In this document: positions 8,359 through 15,761 of the stretch, piece after piece
How the letters are laid out: each line of letters opens with the position of its first letter
Numbering within the stretch: the stretch's first letter is position 1
Assembly: GCA_022826645.1 (NCBI GenBank)
Contig: JAJDUM010000054.1
Span: forward strand, 1 to 47,510
DNA: 47,510 bases
Direction of reading: 5' to 3'
Origin: Candidatus Poribacteria bacterium
GTDB lineage: Bacteria > Poribacteria > WGA-4E > PCPOR2b
Made by a program: the position numbers and the translations under genes
The notes under the pieces: model-generated
The model's input: the letters and a program-made list of their open reading frames with translations, nothing else
The model's database searches: none
Told to the model about the DNA's origin: nothing

Positions 8359-8562
8359 ATGGAATGTTTCATAATCCAAATTCAAAGAGATGGGAATTTC
8401 TTTGTCGCTCAGTGTGTTGAGGAGCAATCCTGCTTCACGCAGGGAAAAACACTTCAGGAAACCATTCGTAATATGCGCGAAGTTTTAGAATTGATGTTAG
8501 ATGTAAAGAATCCTCAACTAGAGGTGCACTTGCGACACGATGCGGTTGAGGTGTTTGCTTGA
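8359..8562 (+). CDS. HicB-like antitoxin-fold protein, orphan
   Basis: A 67-residue protein matching the HicB N-terminal fold: a strand (CFIIQIQRDGNFFVAQC), then the turn and helix signature CFTQGKTLQETIRNMREVLELML, which resembles the HicB pattern GDTxEEAxxNxxEA. HicB proteins neutralise HicA mRNA interferases, and many solitary HicB-like proteins exist with no known toxin. No HicA-type open frame with a dsRBD-like sequence is present on either side. ATG at 8359 is preferred; a GTG at 8334 could add eight residues, and any longer frame would run into the MITE end at 8322. No DNA-binding domain is attached, so it cannot be a full HicB repressor. Confidence 0.6.
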   Translation: MECFIIQIQRDGNFFVAQCVEEQSCFTQGKTLQETIRNMREVLELMLDVKNPQLEVHLRHDAVEVFA

Positions 8563-8652
8563 AGATTTTCGTCAGGATATAACAGCAACCTTGTGTAGAA
8601 AATATATCCTATCCAATAGGCAATAACTTTATAAATCAGGCAGGAGATCATC

Positions 8653-9021
8653 ATGATTATACGAAACTGGCGTGACTCAATCCCCTATGTCGGGCACGAG
8701 AGCAAAATTATCTGGCCCATATTGACTCGCGCTGGGAGCGAAAACGCCGATCCGCCGGAAGTAGCGTGTCTGCAAGGGTTGAGCAATTTCACACGCCATG
8801 TCGTTCAAGGACGTATTACGACAGATTATCACGACCATCAAGACAAAGAACAGGTCTACTACTTCATCAAAGGGCGAGGCAAAATGTTGATTGACGGTAA
8901 GGAATACCCGGTAACAGCGGGTGATGCCGTACATCTACCGCCCAAGACAAAGCACGGCGTCATCAATGACGGTGAAGATGAAATTGAGTACCTAAACATC
9001 AGCGCACCTGTTGAGCAATAA
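8653..9021 (+). CDS. Small cupin-domain protein
   Basis: A 122-residue single-domain cupin. Cupin motif 1 is visible as DYHDHQDKEQVYYFIKGRG, supplying two His and a Glu/Gln for a metal, and motif 2 as LPPKTKHGVIND (His near 104). Such proteins are sugar isomerases, dioxygenases or binding proteins. The AGGAG ribosome site is well spaced. The TIM-barrel gene starts 17 bases after the stop, with the SelA-like enzyme beyond it, so this is likely the first gene of a three-gene operon; a cupin next to a sugar isomerase often serves the same substrate (inference). Confidence 0.8.
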   Translation: MIIRNWRDSIPYVGHESKIIWPILTRAGSENADPPEVACLQGLSNFTRHVVQGRITTDYHDHQDKEQVYYFIKGRGKMLIDGKEYPVTAGDAVHLPPKTKHGVINDGEDEIEYLNISAPVEQ

Positions 9022-9038
9022 TTCAGTAAGGAGTCTTT

Positions 9039-9845
9039 ATGATTAAGCTCGGTATGTACGGTTCATATTTCGGCAAGGACGATCCAAAAACACTTCCCTA
9101 TGTTGAAGATGTGATCGATTTCGCCTACGAGTTGAAGCTAGACGTCGTCGATTTCCGCGCCGACGTGGGCTTTCGCTCACAGGACCTCGATTACCTGCGC
9201 GCTATCAAGATTAAATGCCTCAAAGCCGGACTCCCCATCGGCTACCTCGCGACCGGCGGCCATTTTGTGGGAACCGAAGATGAGCTGCAGGAGAAAATGG
9301 TTCGGTGCAAAGCGGATCTGGATACCGCCGTTTTCCTGGGTGCACCAATGGTCAGATCGTTCTGCGGTCCCACGCCGGAGACCGATGAAGGGCAAGCGCG
9401 GGAAGTCGAGTGTTTCCAAGAACTGTGTGATGCCGCCGCCGAAAAGGGTATCATTGTCGGCGTACAGAACCATCCATGTACCGGCGACGGGATCCTACAA
9501 CTTCTGCGCGAGACAGATCGCGAAAACTTTACCTTTATTCTGGATACCGGTCAGTGGGTGGGATCTCCCTCACGGACCCAAGGTGTTCCCGATCCGGATA
9601 TAGATACCTACGAATTCATGGAGCAGACCGCTGCCTACGCCTCCTATGTCCGTGCAAAAGTTTATAAAGTGGATAGTGGGCGTGAGGAGTGGTTAGACTA
9701 TGAACGTATTGTTAAAATTCTGAAAGCAGCGAATTTTAATGGATGTATGTCCATCACATTTGAAGGCAAAGATGTCAACGAATGCGATGATAAAGAAACC
9801 TTCAGGCGAGCGGCTAAGTATCTACGTGAACTACTGGCCGCCTAG
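9039..9845 (+). CDS. Sugar-phosphate isomerase/epimerase family TIM barrel
   Basis: A 268-residue xylose isomerase-like TIM barrel. Metal-site positions: Q143 (GVQNHPCTG, where most relatives have Glu), D169 (ILDTGQWVG) and E242 (ITFEGKD). The usual His of strand 7 is not evident; YVRAKVYKVDSG occupies that strand. The protein at 21202-22002 shares the same deviant motifs (LQNHNHN, DTGQYAGSP, FYQIDSGVEEWLDY), so the two are paralogues of one subfamily with an atypical site. It is the second gene of the cupin operon, with an AAGGAGT ribosome site. Either a different metal geometry or a binding role is possible. Confidence 0.82.
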   Translation: MIKLGMYGSYFGKDDPKTLPYVEDVIDFAYELKLDVVDFRADVGFRSQDLDYLRAIKIKCLKAGLPIGYLATGGHFVGTEDELQEKMVRCKADLDTAVFLGAPMVRSFCGPTPETDEGQAREVECFQELCDAAAEKGIIVGVQNHPCTGDGILQLLRETDRENFTFILDTGQWVGSPSRTQGVPDPDIDTYEFMEQTAAYASYVRAKVYKVDSGREEWLDYERIVKILKAANFNGCMSITFEGKDVNECDDKETFRRAAKYLRELLAA

Positions 9846-9931
9846 TCTTTTTGGATAAATCCGACGCCGCTGCGCGAAGGAAGCCTTGTGCTTGCGGAAT
9901 CGGAACACGATACACAATCAAGGAGATTACA

Positions 9932-11044
9932 ATGGCCGAAAATATTTACTCAAGATTGGGTGCAGTTCCAATTATCAACGCTGCGGGTAACTCCACCGCC
10001 ATGGGCGGCTCAACCCCTACCCCAATAGTCAAACAGGCAATGGAAGAAGCGGAAGAATACTTTGTGGACATGGAGGAACTCCTCGAAAAATCTGGAGACC
10101 ATATCGCTTCTCTGGTTGGCGCGGAGGCCGCTTATGTCACAGCAGGCTGTTACGCCGCTATGGTACTGTCCACCGCCGCGTGTATGACCGGCAACGATCA
10201 GGAAAAAATGGATCAGCTTCCAGATACCACCGGCATGAAGGACGAGGTCGTCATCCAAGCAAAACAGCGATACGGCTTTGATCGGGCGTACACCATACCG
10301 GGAAGCAAGCTGATAGAAGCGGGAGACGAAAGCGGGTGCACGGCAGAACAACTGGAAGCCGCAATCGGTCCCCAGACCGCAGCCGTTATCCACTTTATCA
10401 GCCCAGATCCGGATGTCACCGTTGTCTCACTCGAAGATACGGTCAGAATAGCACGTAAGCATAACGTGTACGTTATCGCCGACGCCGCTTCGCAGATCTT
10501 CCCAATCAATTATTTCAAGGACACCGCTACATCGGCAGACTTGGTCTGCTTCGGCGGCAAATATGTTCACGGTCCCCACTCGGCCGGATTTGTGGCTGGC
10601 AAGAAGGACCTCATCCAAGCGGTCGCTGCCCACGGTTTCATCGGACCCCGTCCCCTCGGACGCGGGATGAAGATAGATCGACAGGAGATCATCGGACTCA
10701 CAGTCGCCCTCGACCAATGGTTCACGATGGACCACGAGGAACGCTTCGATGAATATCGGCAAAAGCTCGCTGTCATTGAGCGAGCCATTGAAGGGGCTCC
10801 CGGCGTGGAAGAAACGAAGGAAGTTTCCACGCAAAGGTATTGGGGCGTTGAACTCCACGTCGTCATTAACGCGGCAGAGGCGGCACGTAGTGCCCGTGAA
10901 CTCATCGAAGATCTTGATGCCGGCGATCCCTGCATCAAAGTTGGCGGTGAAGGCGAAGATGCCGTCGTTATCCGGGTGGACAACCTAGAGGAAGGTGATG
11001 AACACACCATCGCCCAACGGTTGAGAACCCTGCTCGCCGGTTAA
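9932..11044 (+). CDS. PLP-dependent enzyme of the SelA/glucosaminate ammonia-lyase group
   Basis: A 370-residue fold-type I PLP enzyme. The N-terminus SRLGAVPIINAAGNSTAMGG is typical of the SelA-like group (L-seryl-tRNA selenium transferase relatives and D-glucosaminate-6-phosphate ammonia lyase, DgaE-like). The PLP lysine is probably K210 in CFGGKYVHGPHSAGF, and D184 (VIADAASQ) would hold the pyridine nitrogen. No selenocysteine genes are nearby, so a role in amino sugar-acid or amino acid elimination is more likely than SelA. I chose ATG 9932 because AGGAG sits seven bases upstream; the open frame to 9851 adds an unlikely Arg/Cys-rich leader. It is the third gene of the cupin operon, and a 28-bp palindrome closes it. 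Confidence 0.8.
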   Translation: MAENIYSRLGAVPIINAAGNSTAMGGSTPTPIVKQAMEEAEEYFVDMEELLEKSGDHIASLVGAEAAYVTAGCYAAMVLSTAACMTGNDQEKMDQLPDTTGMKDEVVIQAKQRYGFDRAYTIPGSKLIEAGDESGCTAEQLEAAIGPQTAAVIHFISPDPDVTVVSLEDTVRIARKHNVYVIADAASQIFPINYFKDTATSADLVCFGGKYVHGPHSAGFVAGKKDLIQAVAAHGFIGPRPLGRGMKIDRQEIIGLTVALDQWFTMDHEERFDEYRQKLAVIERAIEGAPGVEETKEVSTQRYWGVELHVVINAAEAARSARELIEDLDAGDPCIKVGGEGEDAVVIRVDNLEEGDEHTIAQRLRTLLAG

Positions 11045-11064
11045 ATTCGGTTCCGGTTTAGTTC

Positions 11065-11092
11065 GTAGGGAACGCAGATCTGCGTTCCCTAC
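11065..11092 (+). terminator. Perfect 28-bp palindrome after the SelA-like gene
   Basis: The arm GTAGGGAACGCAGA is followed directly by its complement TCTGCGTTCCCTAC, a perfect palindrome 21 bases after the stop codon. In RNA it gives a stem of about 12 bp with a minimal loop. There is no T-run. A related sequence starting GTAGGGAAC lies at 17371, also after a stop codon, so it may be a repeat family used as a 3'-end structure. Confidence 0.5.
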
Positions 11093-11148
11093 CTCAAGGT
11101 CTATTCAGTTAATTCCCATTCCCCTGCTAACAAACTATTGGCAAACAC

Positions 11149-12057
11149 ATGCAGATGAACAAGCAGTTCCCAACAGCAGCATGTGACCAAATTGCGGCGG
11201 ACTTTTGCGGACGTATCGGCTTCTACATCGAAGACCTGACCACCGGAATAACGCACGAACACAATGCGGATCAACGCTTTCCCACTGCGAGCGTCTGCAA
11301 AGTGCCAGTGATGATCGAACTGTTCCGTCAGGTTGAGAACGGTACGCTTTCTCTTGACGACCGCCGTCGGCTGCAAGGAAACATCTCCACCCACGGGTCA
11401 GGAACGCTACAGCTGATGCAAGATGAACCGGAACTGACCCTACGCGACTATTGTCGGTTGATGATCGGGGTCAGCGATAACATGGCGACCGACCTCCTCT
11501 TAGAGGTGGTTGGGTTGGAATCTGTCAACGCCACGCTGGATGCGATGGGCTTTCCCAACACCCGAACCAGTGTAACCCTGGGTCGCTATCACTACCGGAT
11601 GTTCGGCATGGACGATGTTCCGTGTAACCGAGCAAACGATGTGGTGCAGCAGAAACGGGCAGAGACGTACGGCGCTGACTTCGACAGCGTATCCTTCCAA
11701 GATTCTCTGGAGAATAACGTCGCCACCCCACGGGACATGGGAAATATCCTGAAACAACTTCACGCCGGTCAAATCGTCAGTCCGCAGGCATCAGCAGCGA
11801 TGATCGAGATGCTCAAACTCTGCAATGACCGCCGCATGATCGCACGCGACTTAAACCGTGATATCCCAATTGGCCACAAGATTGGATCAAGCGGGCGTAT
11901 CAAGGGGGATGTCGGGCTTATCTTCCTTCCAACAGGTCCCCTTGTCGTCTCCGCGTTCGCACTTGCGAGCAGCGACGGTGTCCGTGGCGATGAGGCAATT
12001 GCAGAGATCGCCCGATTAGCAGTGGAAACCTTCTCGCCCGAAAGCATCGCCCAATGA
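11149..12057 (+). CDS. Class A beta-lactamase-like serine hydrolase without signal peptide
   Basis: A 302-residue protein with all three class A beta-lactamase/penicillin-binding motifs: S48-x-x-K51 (TASVCKVPVM), S109-D-N (GVSDNMATDLLLE) and K244-I-G (HKIGSSGRIKGDVG), plus ENNVATPRDMG in the omega-loop region. Class A enzymes are periplasmic, but the coding region begins with a stop codon 21 bases upstream and no hydrophobic leader, so this one should stay in the cytoplasm unless exported otherwise. K-I-G replaces K-T-G. It may be a cytoplasmic esterase or amidase of the same fold rather than an antibiotic-resistance enzyme. No strong ribosome site is visible. Monocistronic. Confidence 0.85.
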   Translation: MQMNKQFPTAACDQIAADFCGRIGFYIEDLTTGITHEHNADQRFPTASVCKVPVMIELFRQVENGTLSLDDRRRLQGNISTHGSGTLQLMQDEPELTLRDYCRLMIGVSDNMATDLLLEVVGLESVNATLDAMGFPNTRTSVTLGRYHYRMFGMDDVPCNRANDVVQQKRAETYGADFDSVSFQDSLENNVATPRDMGNILKQLHAGQIVSPQASAAMIEMLKLCNDRRMIARDLNRDIPIGHKIGSSGRIKGDVGLIFLPTGPLVVSAFALASSDGVRGDEAIAEIARLAVETFSPESIAQ

Positions 12058-12142
12058 TTCTTTATACCTTGCGTTTTCTTGTCCCGATGCTTTATCGGGA
12101 ATTATATTCTATCAATATCTAATTTCCTATGGAGGAAACAGA

Positions 12143-12736
12143 ATGGCAGATATACACAGTTCTTGGCAACGCGATTTCGATGTATACGACAGACTCAACG
12201 CACTCGGCATTGACATTGGTACAAAAGCCGACGCAATTTCCGATCCCCGCGGTCGGCGTATCTGTAACCTCACCTTCACCCCCTCCGGTTTAGTCTTCGC
12301 TTCGGGAACAGGTGCCGGTACGGGTCCAGTGACCAACGACGACCAAGATGTGGAAGACGGCTATGAAGCCGGTCGAGAAGCAGGCATCAGCCACATCCTC
12401 TCCCTACACTGGGGACTGGAACCCTTTGGAAACTTGAACGATGTCTGGTACTGCGTCAAGTGTATCGGGATGGTCAATTCACACGGCGGCGGGTCTTTTA
12501 CAAAATCACCCCAAGTTGTGGACGGCTACACAAAAGCTTTCCACGACGTGTTCGGCGGTCCGCTTTCTGAATCGGCTGAAGACGGTATGGACTCATCGTT
12601 ATCGGGCTGGCACGCGCGCAGTGCCGTCGCAGGTTATGATCTACCGGGAAACTGCAAGATCGAGCCTGAGATGATTTTCCAAATCGATCCAGATTTGGCG
12701 CTCAGGATCATCCGTGAACGGGGTCCACACATTTAA
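12143..12736 (+). CDS. RidA/YjgF-like protein, extended
   Basis: A 197-residue protein that I read as a RidA (YjgF/UK114) relative: the strand FTPSGLVFASGTGAGTGPVTND matches the RidA pattern of a hydrophobic strand followed by SGxxG, and the C-terminal GWHARSAVAGYDLPGNCKIEPEMIF matches the conserved R-x-A-V-x-V-x-x-LP-x-x-x-x-VEIE segment, with R159 as the expected substrate-binding Arg. RidA deaminates reactive enamines and imines made by PLP enzymes, which would fit the PLP enzyme two genes upstream. It is about 65 residues longer than canonical RidA, with an insertion near 100-150. A strong GGAGG ribosome site fixes the start. The family call is moderately sure, the function inferred. Confidence 0.6.
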   Translation: MADIHSSWQRDFDVYDRLNALGIDIGTKADAISDPRGRRICNLTFTPSGLVFASGTGAGTGPVTNDDQDVEDGYEAGREAGISHILSLHWGLEPFGNLNDVWYCVKCIGMVNSHGGGSFTKSPQVVDGYTKAFHDVFGGPLSESAEDGMDSSLSGWHARSAVAGYDLPGNCKIEPEMIFQIDPDLALRIIRERGPHI

Positions 12737-12767
12737 GTTTTGATTCATGTTAAGAAACCGTGAAGCA

Positions 12768-12799
12768 GAAACCGAGTTTTTTCTTCAAAACTCGGTTTC
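12768..12799 (+). terminator. Dispersed hairpin GAAACCGAGT...ACTCGGTTTC, copy 3
   Basis: Same sequence as copies 1 and 2, 32 bases after the RidA-like stop. It is preceded by GTTAAGAAACCGTG, a lead-in also seen ahead of copy 4, so the repeat unit extends beyond the hairpin. Confidence 0.6.
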
Positions 12800-12842
12800 T
12801 CTCCATATTTTGCACTTTCTTTATTATTCGAACCTCCCGATT

Positions 12843-12950
12843 TATAGTGAATCATAAAAATAAATAAACACTTTCGTCTCCGTGTTTGGTAGGCGCTGTT
12901 TCCAACTGCGCCGATTGGTAGTGTCTAATCAATTCTAAAATCTACCATAG
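12843..12950. mobile_element. MITE, family 1, copy B (108 bp)
   Basis: The shortest complete copy: TATAGTGAATCATAAAAATA at the left and AATTCTAAAATCTACCATAG at the right, with the core GTTTGGTAGGCGCTGTTTCC and CAACTGCGCC. It is in the opposite orientation to copy A. The metallophosphoesterase ATG is 13 bases after its right end, so this element forms the whole proximal promoter region of that gene. Confidence 0.75.
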
Positions 12951-12962
12951 TTTGGAGGCATT

Positions 12963-13853
12963 ATGTCCGTTCGTTTCGTCTTTTTGACTGACAGCCACTA
13001 TTATCCCAACGCACCAAAGGATTACGGTGCGCCGAAGATGCTGACACAGAGTAAGACCGTGCTCGACGCAATCGTGCCAGCAGTCAATCCGATTAAACCG
13101 GAATTCATCGTTCACGGCGGCGACTTCCTCTGCGGTGGTAGTTCGTTTGAGCTGCCGTGGGAAACCTATCTGCAATCAATTGAGGACGTTGCAGCAGCCT
13201 TTGCCGACTTTGAGGCACCGCTGTACTGTGTCCCCGGCAATCACGACTCCGACGCACAACACGGATCCTTTGAAGCGTTCGCGGAAAGATTCGACATCCC
13301 CGAAACGCTCAAGGTCGTTGATGCCGCCCCACGCCTTCGTCTCGCGATCGCCAACATCTATCACCAATGCGATCCAATCGAAGACGGCAGCGGCGTTTGG
13401 ACCGATACCCTCGACAATGCCCTCCGTGAGGAAGCGGAAAAAGCCTACGACGAAGGGCACGCGATGCTGTTGTTTATCCATGCATGGGCACTGCCAAGCC
13501 ACGAAGAGGGAAAGGGAACCCTCGACGGTGCAAATCGGTTGTTGGAAACCGTGAAACAGAGTCCCGCCCTCGTCGCGCTTTTTACAGGGCACCGGCATAC
13601 CAACCGTATCCGGATGTACCGTGATTTCCTCACCGTTGACACCGCATGTCTCATCGGTTATCCGATGGGGTTTCGGGAGGTCCAACTCCGCGACGACGGA
13701 TATTTCGAGACGCGATTTCACCAACTCCCACTACCAGCACTTATCCAAGAATCGTACGACAAATCCAGCGCCGAAACCAATAACGCTTGGTGTGGCGAAA
13801 TCCATGACCGGAATACGGAAATCCTCATACCGAGACTGAAAGAGATTTGGTAA
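12963..13853 (+). CDS. Calcineurin-like metallophosphoesterase
   Basis: A 296-residue protein with the metallophosphoesterase motif series: D10-x-H12 (LTDSHYYP), G-G-D54 (VHGGDFLCGG), GNHD at 92-95, a later His (FIHAW) and the GHxH-type motif in TGHRHTNR. Together these hold two metal ions for cleaving phosphomono- or diesters. There is no signal peptide. A GGAGG ribosome site lies just outside the MITE end. A second, different member is at 25524-26444. Targets (nucleotides, cyclic nucleotides, sugar phosphates) cannot be predicted. Confidence 0.87.
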   Translation: MSVRFVFLTDSHYYPNAPKDYGAPKMLTQSKTVLDAIVPAVNPIKPEFIVHGGDFLCGGSSFELPWETYLQSIEDVAAAFADFEAPLYCVPGNHDSDAQHGSFEAFAERFDIPETLKVVDAAPRLRLAIANIYHQCDPIEDGSGVWTDTLDNALREEAEKAYDEGHAMLLFIHAWALPSHEEGKGTLDGANRLLETVKQSPALVALFTGHRHTNRIRMYRDFLTVDTACLIGYPMGFREVQLRDDGYFETRFHQLPLPALIQESYDKSSAETNNAWCGEIHDRNTEILIPRLKEIW

Positions 13854-13854
13854 C

Positions 13855-13954
13855 CGCGAATCTACATGAATTCCGGTTCGATTAAGGCAACATACTGTAG
13901 GAGCGATCTCCGAATCGCGACTCTGACCTTGGGTTACATCAGTATAGATTCGCG
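13855..13954. repeat. Short inverted-repeat element ending CGCGAATCTA
   Basis: CGCGAATCTA (13855-13864) and TAGATTCGCG (13945-13954) are perfect 10-bp inverted repeats 100 bp apart. Inside is CTGTAGGAGCGATCTCCGAA with the following TCGCGAC, which recurs with changes at 44466-44491. The stretch between the phosphoesterase and the next start holds no gene. Confidence 0.45.
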
Positions 13955-13991
13955 TGATTAGCGGATTGGCACTATAGAATAGGAGAAATAG

Positions 13992-14243
13992 ATGAGAATC
14001 CTCGTCACCGGTGCCGCCGGGGCTGTTGGTACGGCGGTCGTGAAAGGGATGAAAGACCGGTATTCGCTGCGTGGGTTTGACCGCGTACCGATGCCGGATA
14101 TTGCAGACACTATTGTCGGGGATATTGTGGATGGGGTTGACGTTACCGAATATCTCATCGAGCGGGGTCATGCGCTGCCGTATGATGGTGGGCGGAAGGC
14201 TGAGCTGGATTGGGAGGAACTGAACAAAGGGCTTATGCGGTAG
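13992..14243 (+). pseudogene. Chimera: 5' part of NAD-dependent epimerase joined to thermonuclease 3' end
   Basis: The first 45 or so codons are the start of an extended SDR/NAD-dependent epimerase: MRILVTGAAGAVGTAVVKGM carries the G-x-x-G-x-x-G Rossmann loop. After about GDI (near 14124) the sequence no longer fits the fold and instead reads DGVDVTEYLIERGHALPYDG, then GRK, which matches the C-terminal part of thermonuclease (SNase-like) proteins (pattern V-x-x-x-L-I-x-x-G-L-A-x-P-Y-D-G-G). The chimera is 83 residues and cannot be an active epimerase or nuclease: the SNase part lacks the catalytic N-terminus. The missing epimerase 3' part is found at 15868-16304. The thermonuclease identity is from motif memory and would need a profile search. 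Confidence 0.7.
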
Positions 14244-14285
14244 GTTACACAAGACCTTCAGAGGCTTTTACGCTTCTGCGGATGT

Positions 14286-14308
14286 TGCCCTGCGGGGCAG
14301 CTTTTATT
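14286..14308 (+). terminator. Intrinsic terminator after the thermonuclease fragment
   Basis: TGCCCTGCGGGGCA forms a GC-rich hairpin followed by GCTTTTATT, 43 bases after the chimeric stop codon. The T-run is short but correctly placed. It probably came in with the inserted DNA. Confidence 0.5.
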
Positions 14309-14338
14309 ACTAACGACAATTAAGAAGGAGCAAATATA

Positions 14339-14899
14339 ATGGACGCATTTGATAGACCACGTATAAGAAAATCCCTCATTGCTGAAGAGGGGAACTGGCA
14401 TAACGGACGAAGACCGGATCCCGGTGGCGGTTATACGATTGGTGTAGGTCATCACCTGGACACGGAGGTAACTCAGGATGGCTACCGGCTAGCGATGAAT
14501 CAGCTAAACTATAACGGTGGTTCGGCACTTTTGCCGTCAGACATTCAATCTATCTCTAACCCAGCTGTGAACCAGATATTAAATGATGACATTGATCTTG
14601 GGGATAGACAGGCGCGGGAATTTGTGATAAGTCCATCAATATGGTCAGGGTTGGGCAATGTGCGCCGTGAAGTTATCATACAAATGGCTTTTCAGATGGG
14701 CGGGGATGGATTAGGAAAGTTTGTGAAGTTCAAGCAGGCACTATTAGATCGTGATTATAACAAGGCGTATGATGAGATGATTGATTCCAAATGGTGGAGA
14801 GAAGATTCTCGTGATCGTGCACAGCGAATGGCAAATGCGATGAAATACAACAGTGCCTCATATTTCTTACAGGGTGAAGACCCTTATGACGGCGGTTAA
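14339..14899 (+). CDS. GH24-type (T4-like) lysozyme
   Basis: A 186-residue glycoside hydrolase family 24 lysozyme, cleaving peptidoglycan between MurNAc and GlcNAc. The T4 lysozyme triad is visible: E17 in LIAEEGN, D27 in RRPDPGG and T33 in GGGYTIGVGH, with the classical TIGxGH motif. The C-terminal helices include REVIIQMAFQMG and KWWREDSRDRAQRMANAM, which match the GH24 helical lobe. There is no signal peptide or holin nearby. The gene lies inside the DNA that splits an epimerase gene, next to a thermonuclease remnant. This suggests a phage or mobile-cargo origin, though no other phage gene is present. A TAAGAAGGAG ribosome site sits 11 bases ahead of ATG. It meets the next, convergent gene with a four-base overlap. 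Confidence 0.85.
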   Translation: MDAFDRPRIRKSLIAEEGNWHNGRRPDPGGGYTIGVGHHLDTEVTQDGYRLAMNQLNYNGGSALLPSDIQSISNPAVNQILNDDIDLGDRQAREFVISPSIWSGLGNVRREVIIQMAFQMGGDGLGKFVKFKQALLDRDYNKAYDEMIDSKWWREDSRDRAQRMANAMKYNSASYFLQGEDPYDGG

Positions 14900-15696
14900 A
14901 GTTTCATTGAACCGTGTTGGAAAAGTATCATAAATTTCCCATCGGCAGATTTCCGGGTCAAAATGATAAGGTCAAACACCCGATATGAACCCTGTGGATA
15001 GGCATAGACAGCTTCATAAAGGAGAACATCTTCCGTTCCATCGCCGTTGAAATCCGTGCGAACAATCTGTGTGAGGTATTGCCTTAGCCCATCACCTTCA
15101 TAACAGACATCGGCCCGTTTCTCTGGCTGTATGACCTTAAGTAGCCCCTTGTTAATCTGATCCTGATACCTGTCGTTCTCAATGTTATATCCGTATGTTT
15201 GCTCGAAATCGGTGATGACCGGAAACAACATAAGCGGCAGTAGCTTAGGGTCGTATAGTTGCTCGGGAGCAGGCAGGAAACTTTGTTTTGGCTTGACCGC
15301 TTGTTGAAGCAAGTTAAGGGTTCGGCACGGATACTTTAGCCATGCGGATGAAATGACGTCGGTGCCTGTATATGGTCGATAACCTTGTTCTAATGCGGTG
15401 TCATATTCGCGGCATGTGCGTACCTGAATCTGTTTTCTTTCTTTGGAGGCTCCGGATTCGCCGGAATACTTGGTTAGCGTGGCGGTCTTGAATGTTGCCA
15501 TGTATATCGGCAAATCTTGAATACTTTCAATTTCCGATTTCTTGAAAGACGTTCGCTTGGTCCCGTCTGCGAGTTCTATCGGTTTGGTTAGCTTGAAGGT
15601 AATGTCTTCTTGCGGGACTGCCCACGTGATGATTGTCCAGCACAGTGTCGAAAGCAAACAACTAAGTCCGATGTAAAACATGCGATTTGATGTCAT
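14896..15696 (-). CDS. Exported protein with FG-GAP-like tail, function unknown
   Basis: A 266-residue protein I do not recognise. The N-terminus MTSNRMFYIGLSCLLSTLCW is a signal peptide or membrane anchor. The body has scattered Cys and a segment RTDFNGDGTEDVLLYEAVYA, an Asp-rich D-x-N-G-D-G loop as in FG-GAP/VCBS or EF-hand-like calcium sites; such NGDG motifs are common in proteins that report numeric values. A good GGAGG ribosome site precedes the start. It belongs to the foreign insert, converging on the lysozyme gene with a four-base overlap of the coding ends. One guess is an immunity or lysis-control partner, but nothing in the sequence proves it. Confidence 0.6.
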   Translation of the reverse strand: MTSNRMFYIGLSCLLSTLCWTIITWAVPQEDITFKLTKPIELADGTKRTSFKKSEIESIQDLPIYMATFKTATLTKYSGESGASKERKQIQVRTCREYDTALEQGYRPYTGTDVISSAWLKYPCRTLNLLQQAVKPKQSFLPAPEQLYDPKLLPLMLFPVITDFEQTYGYNIENDRYQDQINKGLLKVIQPEKRADVCYEGDGLRQYLTQIVRTDFNGDGTEDVLLYEAVYAYPQGSYRVFDLIILTRKSADGKFMILFQHGSMKL

Positions 15697-15761
15697 GGTG
15701 ATCCTCCTTTTTTAATAGAATAGCATAGCGAAACGAGTATGGAAAGAGAAAAAATGGAACG

